NCBI RefSeq assembly: GCF_004803755.1
Contig: NZ_CP032311.1
Coordinates: forward strand, 4,294,501 to 4,358,500
Length of the DNA stretch: 64,000 bases
From: Pseudomonas sp. DG56-2
GTDB taxonomy: Bacteria > Pseudomonadota > Gammaproteobacteria > Pseudomonadales > Pseudomonadaceae
Reading direction: 5' to 3'
Shown here one piece after another: positions 28,542 through 36,490 of the stretch (position 1 is its first letter; the number at the start of each line of letters is the position of its first letter). Below the pieces are notes generated by a model that saw only the letters and a program-made list of their open reading frames with translations, was not told the origin of the DNA and ran no database searches. A program made the position numbers and the translations under genes.

Positions 28542-29435
28542 TCATGCCGGGGTCAACTGTGCCTTGAGCAAATCGCGGAAGGTTTGAATCAAGGGTTCCC
28601 GGCTGCGGCCCCGCCGAATGATCATGGAAAACGGCGCCTGATAACCGAACGTCGCTGGTGACAACACGCGCAAATCCCCCTTGTCAGCCCACGCCTGGGC
28701 ATAGTGCTCGGGTAAATAACCGATGTAGGCACCGGATAACACCAGGATCAGTTGCGCCTCCATACTTTCCACCGTTGCGGCGCTGTGCTTGAAGCCATGG
28801 CGAGCGAGTTCCGCCTGGCTCCAATAGCCGCGCCCGACCATACGCTGCTGGGTAATCACCTGTTCGGGAATGCGCCGTTCGTTGAACAGCGGGTGACGGT
28901 TGCTGCAGTACAACCAGTGTTGTTCGCGGTACAACGGTTGATAGACCAGCCCGCTCATGCGCGTGGAGAACGCGCCGATCGCCAGGTCCAGGCGGTTGTC
29001 CTGGACGCCCAGCTGCAACTCATAGGGGCTGGACACTGACAGGTGCAAATGCACCGCGGGATGTTCCTGGCTATAGGCACCGATGGCCTCAGCCAACGGC
29101 AAGGCCCGATCGCCTACCGTCGAGTCGATCACCCCCAAATTCAGCGTGCCACGCAGCTCACCCTTGAGGGCTGCAGCGTACTGCTCGAAACCATCGATTT
29201 CTGCCAGCAGGCGCAAGGTTTCCTGATGAAACAACTCACCTTTACTGGTCAGGCTGAATCCTCCGCGGCCGCGATGGCACAGGACAATCCCTAACGCTGC
29301 CTCCAGCTGACTCATATAGGTACTGATGGCTGACGTGGAAAGGTTGAGCTCGCGTTGAGCGTTGGCGAAGCCTTGATGGCGCACAACACTGACAAAAATG
29401 CGCAGAAGTTTCAGGTCAGGTACCGCAGAAGCCAT
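28542..29435 (-). CDS. gbuR: LysR-family regulator, probable GbuR
   Basis: This LysR-type regulator has an N-terminal helix-turn-helix (LKLLRIFVSVVRHQGFANAQ, LSTSAISTYMSQLEAALG) and a type 2 periplasmic-binding-like effector domain from about residue 95. It is divergent from the guanidinobutyrase gene, as gbuR is in P. aeruginosa (PA1422/PA1421, from memory). It should activate gbuA in response to 4-guanidinobutyrate. The start at 29435 gives the usual family N-terminus; an in-frame start four codons upstream is possible. A TTAGTT-N12-AACTAA dyad lies 56 bases upstream. Confidence 0.8.
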   Translation of the reverse strand: MASAVPDLKLLRIFVSVVRHQGFANAQRELNLSTSAISTYMSQLEAALGIVLCHRGRGGFSLTSKGELFHQETLRLLAEIDGFEQYAAALKGELRGTLNLGVIDSTVGDRALPLAEAIGAYSQEHPAVHLHLSVSSPYELQLGVQDNRLDLAIGAFSTRMSGLVYQPLYREQHWLYCSNRHPLFNERRIPEQVITQQRMVGRGYWSQAELARHGFKHSAATVESMEAQLILVLSGAYIGYLPEHYAQAWADKGDLRVLSPATFGYQAPFSMIIRRGRSREPLIQTFRDLLKAQLTPA

Positions 29436-29490
29436 GGTTGCTAGCACTCAGGAAGATGGCAGTAGGAAAAGTCTAACCAGCTTAACGGTA

Positions 29491-29514
29491 TTAGTTTAGA
29501 AAAACCTGAACTAA
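29491..29514. promoter_or_regulatory. Interrupted dyad, possible GbuR site
   Basis: TTAGTT (29491-29496) and AACTAA (29509-29514) are perfect inverted arms around 12 bases, in the gap between the divergent gbuR and gbuA genes. LysR-type regulators commonly bind such dyads. Assigned by position and symmetry only. Confidence 0.45.
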
Positions 29515-29658
29515 GTATTTGTCTGTAGCGATTCTCTTTGCCCACTACCTTTTGCAGACTCTGCGGCAATGCACCTGCTTGCCAGCGTTCCAGGGTTTAA
29601 ATCGCCCCGGCAAGACAGATTCAAACAACTAGAACAATCGAACCGATGAGGCCCGACC

Positions 29659-30609
29659 GTGGACAAAATTCTTCACCAACCACTGGGCGGCAACGAAATG
29701 CCGCGCTTCGGCGGCATCGCCACCATGCTCCGTCTCCCTCACCTGCAAAGCGCCGAAGGCCTTGATGCCGCGTTCATCGGCATTCCGCTGGACATTGGTA
29801 CTTCGCTGCGCTCCGGCACCCGCTTCGGTCCACGGCAGATCCGTGCCGAGTCGGTGATGATTCGCCCCTACAACATGGCCACTGGCGCTGCCCCGTTCGA
29901 TTCCCTGTCGGTTGCCGACATTGGCGACGTAGCGATCAACACCTTCAATCTGCTCGACGCTGTACGGATCATCGAAGAGGCCTACGACGAGATCCTCGAA
30001 CACAACGTCATTCCCATGACCATGGGCGGCGATCACACCATCACCCTGCCGATCCTGCGGGCGATCCACAAGAAGCATGGCAAGGTTGGCCTGGTACACA
30101 TCGATGCGCACGCCGACGTCAACGACCACATGTTCGGCGAGAAGATCGCCCATGGCACCACCTTCCGCCGCGCCGTCGAAGAAGGCCTGCTGGACTGTGA
30201 CCGCGTAGTGCAGATAGGCTTGCGCGCCCAAGGCTATACCGCCGAAGACTTCAACTGGAGCCGCAAGCAGGGCTTCCGTGTCGTTCAGGCCGAAGAATGC
30301 TGGCATAAGTCCCTGGCCCCGCTGATGGCTGAGGTTCGCGAGAAAGTGGGCGATGGCCCGGTTTATCTGAGCTTCGACATCGACGGTATCGACCCGGCCT
30401 GGGCGCCTGGCACCGGCACCCCTGAAATCGGCGGCCTGACCACCATCCAGGCCATGGAAATCATCCGTGGCTGCCAGGGTCTCGACCTGATTGGTTGTGA
30501 CCTTGTGGAAGTCTCCCCCCCCTACGACACCACCGGCAACACCTCCTTGCTCGGTGCCAACCTGCTGTACGAAATGCTCTGTGTCCTGCCGGGTGTCGCT
30601 CATCGCTGA
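29659..30609 (+). CDS. gbuA: Guanidinobutyrase (ureohydrolase family)
   Basis: This 316-residue manganese enzyme of the arginase/agmatinase family has all metal-ligand motifs: MGGDHT, HIDAHADV and SFDIDGIDPAWAPGTGTPE. GbuA splits 4-guanidinobutyrate into GABA and urea in the arginine-decarboxylase/transaminase route. The N-terminus (HQPLGGNEMPRFGGIATM) and overall sequence agree with what I recall of P. aeruginosa GbuA better than agmatinase. Guanidinopropionase (GpuA) remains possible because it also neighbours a LysR gene and a symporter. GTG 29659 is the start, with GAGG 7 bases upstream. The symporter gene lies 144 bases downstream. Confidence 0.88.
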   Translation: MDKILHQPLGGNEMPRFGGIATMLRLPHLQSAEGLDAAFIGIPLDIGTSLRSGTRFGPRQIRAESVMIRPYNMATGAAPFDSLSVADIGDVAINTFNLLDAVRIIEEAYDEILEHNVIPMTMGGDHTITLPILRAIHKKHGKVGLVHIDAHADVNDHMFGEKIAHGTTFRRAVEEGLLDCDRVVQIGLRAQGYTAEDFNWSRKQGFRVVQAEECWHKSLAPLMAEVREKVGDGPVYLSFDIDGIDPAWAPGTGTPEIGGLTTIQAMEIIRGCQGLDLIGCDLVEVSPPYDTTGNTSLLGANLLYEMLCVLPGVAHR

Positions 30610-30691
30610 TCGACAGGCACAAGGAGCTACAACGAGGCAGGAGCCATGATCGCCGGGTCGCACAAGCGGCCTGCGCAGTAGACGAATGACC

Positions 30692-30713
30692 GGCGCCAGG
30701 CTTGCCTGGCGCC
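30692..30713. other. Perfect stem-loop between gbuA and symporter gene
   Basis: GGCGCCAGGC and GCCTGGCGCC form a perfect 10-base stem around TT. No T-run follows, so it is not a classical terminator. In an mRNA covering both genes it could protect the upstream message or lower read-through. Confidence 0.55.
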
Positions 30714-30753
30714 AGGATCGATCTCACCATAATAAAGATAATCGGAGACACCC

Positions 30754-32133
30754 ATGGCCTTAGACTTATTCGTTGTCTTGATCTATGCGGCCGGCATGCT
30801 CGGGCTGGGCTGGTACGGCATGCGCAAAGCGAAAACCCATGAAGACTATCTGGTAGCGGGACGCAACCTGGGCCCAAACCTGTATATGGGCACCATGGCG
30901 GCTACCGTTTTGGGCGGCGCCTCGACCGTAGGCACAGTAAAACTGGGCTACGTCTACGGCATCTCGGGGTTCTGGCTGTGTGCAGCCCTAGGCCTGGGTA
31001 TTATCGCGTTGAACCTATTCTTGGCCAAGCCGCTGCTGCGCTTGAAAATCTTTACCGTGACTCAGGTACTGGAGCAGCGCTACAACCCTATGGCTCGCCA
31101 AGCCAGCGCCGTGATCATGCTCGCCTATGCGCTGATGATCGCCGTGACCTCGACCCTGGCCATGGGTACCGTGCTGCAAGTGTTGTTCGAATTGCCGTTC
31201 TGGGCCGCGATTCTTCTGGGCGGCGGCGTGGTGGTGGTGTACTCCACTGTTGGCGGCATGTGGTCGCTGACCCTGACCGACATCGTCCAGTTCGTGATCA
31301 AGACTGTCGGTCTGATGTTTGTCCTGCTGCCGATCTGCTTGTACCGCGTGGGCGGCTGGGATGAACTGGTAGCCAAGCTGCCGGCTTCAAGTTTCAGCCT
31401 GACCACCATCGGCTGGGACACCATCATCACCTACTTCCTGATCTACTTCTTCGGCATTCTGATCGGCCAGGATATCTGGCAACGGGTGTTCACCGCGCGG
31501 GACGAAAAAGTCGCCAAGCGCGCTGGTACCACTGCTGGCATCTACTGTGTGATCTACGGTCTGGTGTGTGCAACCATCGGCATGGCAGCCCATGTCCTGC
31601 TGCCGGACCTGAGCAACGCCAACAACGCCTTTGCCGCCATCGTCAAATCCGCACTGCCTGACGGCATCCGCGGCCTGGTAATTGCTGCTGCCCTGGCGGC
31701 CATGATGTCCACTGCCAGTGCTGGCCTGTTGGCAGCTTCGACTGTACTGACCGAAGACCTGTTGCCCAAACTGCGCGGTGGCAAGCAGTCGAGCCTGGCG
31801 ATCAACCGCCTGTTCACCTGCCTCACCGGTATTGCCGTGCTGGGTATCGCCCTGGTTGTCGAAGACGTGATCAGTGCCCTGACCCTGGCCTATAACCTGT
31901 TGGTCGGCGGCATGTTGGTACCACTGATCGGAGCGATCTACTGGAAGCGTGCGACCACTGCCGGTGCAATCACCAGCATGACCCTGGGCTTTGTCACTGC
32001 CCTGGCCTTCATGATCAAGGATGGGATGGATGCTAACACGCCGATCTACTACAGCCTGTCGGTGGCATTGATCAGCTTTGTGGTTGTAAGCGTGATGTCT
32101 CGCCGCCCGGCGGGTGCAGTCAACTTGGCCTGA
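30754..32133 (+). CDS. Sodium:solute symporter (SSS family)
   Basis: This 459-residue inner-membrane symporter has about 13 hydrophobic helices. It carries the family motifs DYLVAGRNLGPNLYMGTMAATVLGG near residue 30 and AALAAMMSTASAGLLAASTVL around 310, which line the sodium site. A symporter beside guanidino-acid ureohydrolase genes in Pseudomonas is thought to import the guanidino acid, so 4-guanidinobutyrate or a related compound is the likely substrate. GGAG lies 9 bases before ATG. A stem-loop stands between it and gbuA. Confidence 0.88.
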   Translation: MALDLFVVLIYAAGMLGLGWYGMRKAKTHEDYLVAGRNLGPNLYMGTMAATVLGGASTVGTVKLGYVYGISGFWLCAALGLGIIALNLFLAKPLLRLKIFTVTQVLEQRYNPMARQASAVIMLAYALMIAVTSTLAMGTVLQVLFELPFWAAILLGGGVVVVYSTVGGMWSLTLTDIVQFVIKTVGLMFVLLPICLYRVGGWDELVAKLPASSFSLTTIGWDTIITYFLIYFFGILIGQDIWQRVFTARDEKVAKRAGTTAGIYCVIYGLVCATIGMAAHVLLPDLSNANNAFAAIVKSALPDGIRGLVIAAALAAMMSTASAGLLAASTVLTEDLLPKLRGGKQSSLAINRLFTCLTGIAVLGIALVVEDVISALTLAYNLLVGGMLVPLIGAIYWKRATTAGAITSMTLGFVTALAFMIKDGMDANTPIYYSLSVALISFVVVSVMSRRPAGAVNLA

Positions 32134-32147
32134 GCCTGACCAACGGT

Positions 32148-32176
32148 GGCCGTCGCATCACCCTGATGCGGCGGCC
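32148..32176. terminator. 13-bp stem-loop between symporter and small gene
   Basis: GGCCGTCGCATCA (32148-32160) pairs with TGATGCGGCGGCC (32164-32176) with one G-T type mismatch around a CCC loop. It stands between the stops of two convergent genes. No T-run follows on either strand, so if it stops transcription it does so without the classical U tract. It may instead be the 3' stabilising stem of the small minus-strand transcript. Confidence 0.5.
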
Positions 32177-32187
32177 CAAGCCTGACG

Positions 32188-32313
32188 CTAGCGACGAGGC
32201 TGGCGTTTGCGCTGCTCTTCATCGGTAGGGATCGGCACCGGCTGCAATGGCGGTGGAATCAAACCCAGAGCCGCTGCCAGGTCGTGAAGCCAGTTGAACA
32301 GATTATTTCTCAT
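32188..32313 (-). CDS. 41-residue small protein, possible SicX/PA1414-type locus
   Basis: This short gene codes 41 residues: NNLFNWLHDLAAALGLIPPP (an amphipathic helix then prolines), LQPVPIPTD, and a basic tail ending RQPRR. ATG 32313 has a strong ribosome site (GAGGGGGA about 6 bases upstream), which supports real translation. An Anr-type box lies about 115 bases upstream. Gene order (LysR, small gene, symporter, gbuA, gbuR) matches what I recall of P. aeruginosa PA1413-PA1422, where the PA1414 transcript carries the oxygen-regulated small RNA SicX. That this is the same locus is inference from synteny and the box. I know of no assigned function for such a peptide. Confidence 0.7.
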   Translation of the reverse strand: MRNNLFNWLHDLAAALGLIPPPLQPVPIPTDEEQRKRQPRR

Positions 32314-32426
32314 AAATCCCCCTCACGGGTCAGCCTGCACGGCGTTTCAATCCTGCGATGCTTCATACAGATCATAGCCCTATGTCTTACATTACGCATT
32401 CTCTTGGACTACAACTTGGGTCGATG

Positions 32427-32440
32427 TTGACCTTAATCAA
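32427..32440. promoter_or_regulatory. Anr/FNR-type box
   Basis: TTGACCTTAATCAA matches the Anr consensus TTGAT-N4-ATCAA with one mismatch. It overlaps the stop codon of the LysR gene and faces the 41-codon gene. On the minus strand a -10-like GAGAAT (32403-32398) would put the box centre near -42, the usual activating place; TATGAT at 32376-32371 is a second candidate. It implies induction at low oxygen. Confidence 0.65.
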
Positions 32441-33330
32441 GCCCTAACCGCGCACTCCGTCGCCGTCGCAACTGTTTCGCCTTGTTGCAGATCGATCCAC
32501 GCACTCAAATTTGCGCCGCACATACCCTTGCGCCACATCAACCAGGTGGTTGCCTGATCGAACGGCGTCTGCAAGCGGTGCGCCGTCACACGCTCACGTC
32601 CGGGCAAGCTATCGAGCATCGACTGAGCCATCAACGCCACCCCTGCCCCAGCAATCACGCATGCCAACATACTGGGATATGACTCAATCTCCATGACTCG
32701 GCCCATGGCAGCATGGTCGTGGGCGTACCAGGCCTCCAGGCGCATCCGGTAGGAACAGCCCTGGCGAAAGGTGAATACGGCCTGCCCAGCCACATCCTGA
32801 GCACTGAGTACCGGCGGATGATCAGGGTCGGTAATCAGCACCAGGGTTTCATCGCACAGCGGCACGCCATCCAGCCCGGCCAAGGCCAGTGGGCCATCCA
32901 CCAAGGCAGCATCCAGTCGACCACTGACCAGCCCCTCGAGCAGTTCGCCACTGGGAGCGGCCTGGACTTGCAGGTTCACCGCAGGATAAGCCTTGTGATA
33001 GCGCGCCAGCAGTGCCGGAAGCTGTATCGCCGCCGTGCTGTACATGGTGCCAAGGGCAAAATTGCCCGCTGGTTGACCGCCCTGCACCGCCGCAACCGCC
33101 TCATCTCGCAGCGCCAGCATGCGCCCGGTGTAATCGAGCAGCACTTTGCCGGCCGGTGACAGTTGCAGGCGTTGGCGTTCACGACGGAACAACTCGACCC
33201 CCAATTGCTCTTCCAGTTGCCGCAGGCGCGTGGAAAGGTTCGACGGCACGCGGTGCAAGCGCTCCGCAGCGCGGGTTATCGACCCCTCTTCGGCGACCGC
33301 CTGGAAGATACGCAACTGACTGAGCTCCAC
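32437..33330 (-). CDS. LysR-family regulator, PtrR-like
   Basis: This 297-residue LysR regulator has an N-terminal DNA-binding part (ELSQLRIFQAVAEEGSITRA, ERLHRVPSNLSTRLRQLEEQLG) and an effector domain (NFALGTMYSTAAIQLPALLA, EIESYPSMLACVIAGAGVAL). It strongly resembles E. coli PtrR (YneJ), a regulator of putrescine/GABA use, in both halves. It is divergent from an MFS transporter gene, with a 12-base palindrome between them. Its stop codon overlaps the Anr-type box of the small gene. The regulon here is not shown by the sequence. Confidence 0.85.
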   Translation of the reverse strand: MELSQLRIFQAVAEEGSITRAAERLHRVPSNLSTRLRQLEEQLGVELFRRERQRLQLSPAGKVLLDYTGRMLALRDEAVAAVQGGQPAGNFALGTMYSTAAIQLPALLARYHKAYPAVNLQVQAAPSGELLEGLVSGRLDAALVDGPLALAGLDGVPLCDETLVLITDPDHPPVLSAQDVAGQAVFTFRQGCSYRMRLEAWYAHDHAAMGRVMEIESYPSMLACVIAGAGVALMAQSMLDSLPGRERVTAHRLQTPFDQATTWLMWRKGMCGANLSAWIDLQQGETVATATECAVRA

Positions 33331-33356
33331 AAGTTATTCTCCAGAACAGAACAAGT

Positions 33357-33368
33357 TAATCATGATTA
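33357..33368. promoter_or_regulatory. 12-base palindrome between LysR and MFS genes
   Basis: TAATCATGATTA is a perfect palindrome 27-38 bases upstream of the LysR start codon and about 70 bases before the divergent MFS gene. This is a likely binding site for the adjacent regulator, judged by position. Confidence 0.45.
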
Positions 33369-33436
33369 TTCAATTTTACTGAAAGTCAATCACCCTTAGC
33401 CTGACGGTCATTGCAGCCCCTTTGAGGAACTCGACC

Positions 33437-34618
33437 ATGTCTGCACATAGCCGCCTGCTCGCCAGTGCCGTGGCCCTGATGATGGCCATGGGTATCGGCC
33501 GCTTCGCCCTCACCCCGCAATTACCGCACTTGATTGGCGAAGGCCAGATCACCCTGACCGCCGCCGGCCTGATTGCCGCCGCCAATTACCTGGGCTACTT
33601 CTTAGGTGCACTGGATGCAATGTTCGCCCGCCGCCCCCGTCAAGTGAGTGCTCGCCTTCAGGGTGGCTTGTGGCTGTGTGTGCTGTTGACCCTGGCCTCG
33701 TTCTGGGCCAACGGTTTCTGCAGCCATTTGGTGCTGCGTTTCGGCACGGGCGTGGCCAGTGCCTGGGTACTGGTGATGCTCACCACACTCAGCCAGCAAG
33801 TGGCCGCCGCCAGTAATCGGCCCAGGCTCGGTGCCTTGGTGTTTGCCGGGCCGGGGCTGGGCATCGCGCTCACCGGCCTGCTGGCGCTGCTTGCCAACCG
33901 TTACGGGCTGGGCGCCGCTTCGCTGTGGCTGGTCTACGCTAGTGCTGCGCTGGCAATGTTGCTGGCAGTGGTGCCTTTTCTGCCCCGACCACAAGCCGCA
34001 CCGGCGCCCAGTGCCTTTCAAGCAGCGCAAGAGCCGACCCACGGGATCACACGCCTGGGCCTGATCTATGCGCTTTACGGCATCGGCTACATCATCCCAG
34101 CCACGTTCATGTCGCAAATGGCCAGCGCCCGCCTGCACGGGCATTGGTTGGCAGATCTATTCTGGCCGGGGTTCGGTCTGTCGGCGGCGTTGGGGGTGGT
34201 GCTGACAAGCTTGCGCCGACCAGGTTGGGGCAGTACATCACGCTGGTTGATGGCCACGCTCTGGCTACAAGCCGCGGGTGTGTTCGCCTGCCTGCTGGGC
34301 AACGGCCTGGGACTGGCCATGGGCGTATTGCTCTGTGGCACGCCGTTTCTAGCGTGCATGTTGCTGGTAATGCAGCGCCTGCGCGAACTGTCGCCCCAGG
34401 GCTACCAGCGCAACACCGGCCTTCTGACCGCCTGTTTCGCGCTAGGCCAACTCAGCGGCCCGCTGCTAGCTGCGCTGAGCCATCAGTTCGCCGCGAGCCT
34501 GCAGCCCGCGCTGATTATCGCGGGCTGCGGCCTGCTGCTGGCTGGCGCGCTGCTCTGGCGAGTGCAACCTACCCCAGCAGGCTACGCAAACGTCGGCGCA
34601 CCCACTGCTCAGCACTGA
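33437..34618 (+). CDS. YbfB/YjiJ-family MFS transporter
   Basis: This 393-residue membrane protein with about 12 helices is of the YbfB/YjiJ MFS group. The N-terminus SAVALMMAMGIGRFALTPQLP is the group's hallmark, and a central loop (about residues 190-205, rich in Pro and Ala) separates the two halves. The substrate is unknown. ATG 33437 is preferred because GAGGAA lies 8 bases upstream; an in-frame TTG at 33422 overlaps that site. The last 50 bases overlap the convergent EamA gene. Confidence 0.87.
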   Translation: MSAHSRLLASAVALMMAMGIGRFALTPQLPHLIGEGQITLTAAGLIAAANYLGYFLGALDAMFARRPRQVSARLQGGLWLCVLLTLASFWANGFCSHLVLRFGTGVASAWVLVMLTTLSQQVAAASNRPRLGALVFAGPGLGIALTGLLALLANRYGLGAASLWLVYASAALAMLLAVVPFLPRPQAAPAPSAFQAAQEPTHGITRLGLIYALYGIGYIIPATFMSQMASARLHGHWLADLFWPGFGLSAALGVVLTSLRRPGWGSTSRWLMATLWLQAAGVFACLLGNGLGLAMGVLLCGTPFLACMLLVMQRLRELSPQGYQRNTGLLTACFALGQLSGPLLAALSHQFAASLQPALIIAGCGLLLAGALLWRVQPTPAGYANVGAPTAQH

Positions 34619-35495
34619 CCATGGTGACCCCCAGCAAAACCATCACGGCACCAAGCACGAAATTCAGGCTCAGAGGCTCGCCCAGAAGCACCACACCAAA
34701 GGTCACCCCGAACAACGGAGTGATAAAGGAAAACACCGCCAGGTTCGACGCCAGATAGCGCCGTAACAACCAGAACCAGGTCAGGTAGCTGAAGAACGAC
34801 ACGATCAACCCTTGGAACAGCAAGCTACCAATCGACAGCGGCGTGAAATGAACATCGGTGACCTGTCCACTCAGGACGGCGATAAGCAACAGACCAACGA
34901 AACCCACTGCCAACTGATAGAACAAGGTCAGCGTCGCAGGCGCCTCGGACAACCGCGAAGCACGCACCACTACAGTGGTTGCCCCCCAGGCCAGGCCTGC
35001 CAGCACACCAAACGCGTCGCCCAGGAGCATCCGGCTGTCCATGTCCGACAGCGAAACACCACCGGCGAAGGCATAGGCGATGCCGGCAAAGGCCAAGACA
35101 ATGCCCAACCATTGCAACGGTCGCAGCCGTTCACTGGGCAACAGCAGGTGCAAGCCCAGGGCGGTAAAGACTGGCGCGGTATAAAGAAACACTGACATGT
35201 GCGCCGCCGAGGTCAGTTTCAGACCTTCGGCGATGAACAAAAACTCCACCCCAAACAGCGCGCCCGCCAACAGCCCGCCTCGCCAGGTGTGCGCAACCTG
35301 TTCCCAGCCGCCACGAAAACAGATCAACAGCCCCACCAGCACCGCTGCCATGCCGGAACGCAGGGCTTGCTGCATGACCGGCGCGATATCCGGTGCGGCC
35401 ATCTTGATCATCACCTGCTGAATGCCCCAGATCAGGCACAGCACCAGCATTATTTGCAGAGCAAAGGCATCGGTATTACGGCGGGTGGCGCTCAT
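34569..35495 (-). CDS. EamA/DMT-family transporter
   Basis: This exporter of about 308 residues has ten predicted helices in two EamA repeats. Typical parts are LCLIWGIQQVMIKMAAPDIAP in helix 1, SVFLYTAPVFTALGLHLLLPSERL closing repeat one, and FSFITPLFGVTFGVVLLGEP in repeat two. ATG 35495 is chosen; a GTG three codons upstream is possible. Its 3' end overlaps the MFS gene by 50 bases on the opposite strand. The substrate is unknown. Confidence 0.87.
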   Translation of the reverse strand: MSATRRNTDAFALQIMLVLCLIWGIQQVMIKMAAPDIAPVMQQALRSGMAAVLVGLLICFRGGWEQVAHTWRGGLLAGALFGVEFLFIAEGLKLTSAAHMSVFLYTAPVFTALGLHLLLPSERLRPLQWLGIVLAFAGIAYAFAGGVSLSDMDSRMLLGDAFGVLAGLAWGATTVVVRASRLSEAPATLTLFYQLAVGFVGLLLIAVLSGQVTDVHFTPLSIGSLLFQGLIVSFFSYLTWFWLLRRYLASNLAVFSFITPLFGVTFGVVLLGEPLSLNFVLGAVMVLLGVTMVSAEQWVRRRLRSLLG

Positions 35496-35600
35496 TGCGG
35501 GCACCCGCTATCGGCGAAGGGCATGGCAGACTCTCGGCAGCTGTGGATCCAACGCCAATTATCAGCGGCCCACGGTCTTCATTACCAGCCTTGTATGCAC

Positions 35601-35993
35601 TCAGGCAATTTGCGCTTTCGACGCCAATGCGTCGAAGGTCGCTTCATCCAGTGCATCCTCCTGCTGATCGAGCACCTCACGTGGGTGATCGTTGCCCGGA
35701 ATACTGCTGTCGATCAGGCTGAGCAGGCATGAGCCACGAGCGGTGAGGACAAAGTTCTCGCCATTGCCCCCCTCTTCCTCAGGACGGCTTTCGATATAGC
35801 CGCGCTCAAACAGCAACTTTTCATACTCACAGGCGCGTGTCTTCAGATGATCCAGATCACCCGACATCTGGCCCTTGGCGGCCAGGTCCGCTGCATGCTG
35901 CTCAGCGTAGGGACGCGGCGTAAAGCTGTGACCGGCACCGTTCTGCACTTCGTGCAACAAACGTTCGATCAAGTCCCAGTCGTAGTTACTCAT
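35601..35993 (-). CDS. Small DUF2513-like / winged-helix-type protein
   Basis: This 130-residue soluble acidic protein begins SNYDWDLIERLLHEVQNGAG. The DWDLI opening, the middle LKTRACEYEKLLFERGYIESRP and the later FVLTARGSCLLSLID resemble DUF2513-type winged-helix proteins often annotated as regulators. ATG 35993 is preferred because GAGG lies about 7 bases upstream; an ATG at 35999 is too close to that site. No obvious partner lies next to it. The family call is tentative. Confidence 0.65.
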   Translation of the reverse strand: MSNYDWDLIERLLHEVQNGAGHSFTPRPYAEQHAADLAAKGQMSGDLDHLKTRACEYEKLLFERGYIESRPEEEGGNGENFVLTARGSCLLSLIDSSIPGNDHPREVLDQQEDALDEATFDALASKAQIA

Positions 35994-36112
35994 CGGCATG
36001 GCCTCACTCAAGGATGTGTATGGTTGTGACCGACACCAACGGCAGCGGTTCGACTGAACTTTGCGCGCACTCTGGCGCTCAACCACACAACCATGCCAAG
36101 GGAGCTGTGCCG

Positions 36113-36382
36113 ATGAAAACCCTGTTGAACATTGCCGCCGCCGCTAGCCTGTTGCTGGCCCTGCCCAGTTGGGCATGCACACTTGAAGAAGCCACGCAAA
36201 AGCGTGAGGAATTGGCCAAGGAGGTTACCCGACTGACGGAGCAGAATCCGCAGAAGGCCAAAGAAATCAATGACGAGCTGCAAGGCATGAAGCTGGACAG
36301 CGCCAGCAAGGACCTGCCGGACAAATGCCAACTGATCGACAAGCGGCTGCAAGAGCTGAGATCGGCAGAGAAGAAGGTGTGA
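36113..36382 (+). CDS. Small periplasmic helical protein with signal peptide
   Basis: This 89-residue protein starts with a clear signal peptide (KTLLNIAAAASLLLALPSWA, cut likely before C). The mature part is a charged helical, coiled-coil-like segment (TLEEATQKREELAKEVTRLT) with two cysteines: the first mature residue and one in DKCQLIDKRLQELR. They could form a disulfide; no lipobox is evident. GGGAG lies 8-13 bases before the ATG. An in-frame start at 36014 gives an unrelated leader and is rejected. Function unknown. Confidence 0.75.
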   Translation: MKTLLNIAAAASLLLALPSWACTLEEATQKREELAKEVTRLTEQNPQKAKEINDELQGMKLDSASKDLPDKCQLIDKRLQELRSAEKKV

Positions 36383-36395
36383 AGCCGTAATGTGT

Positions 36396-36477
36396 GCAGG
36401 CGTCGGCGGTGCCGGCGAGCGCCCGATGTACGCGATGCCCGGCTATACCGGGCATCGCCAGCAAGGCTGACGCCTGC
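36396..36477. terminator. Nested inverted repeats between convergent genes
   Basis: Outer arms GCAGGCGTC (36396-36404) / GACGCCTGC (36469-36477) enclose a perfect hairpin CGATGCCCGG (36433-36442) / CCGGGCATCG (36448-36457) with loop CTATA. Further partial pairing is possible between the arms. It fills the gap between the small periplasmic gene and the helicase stop. No T-run follows, so a Rho-independent mode is doubtful. Confidence 0.5.
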
Positions 36478-36490
36478 CTGAGGCCCGCCT

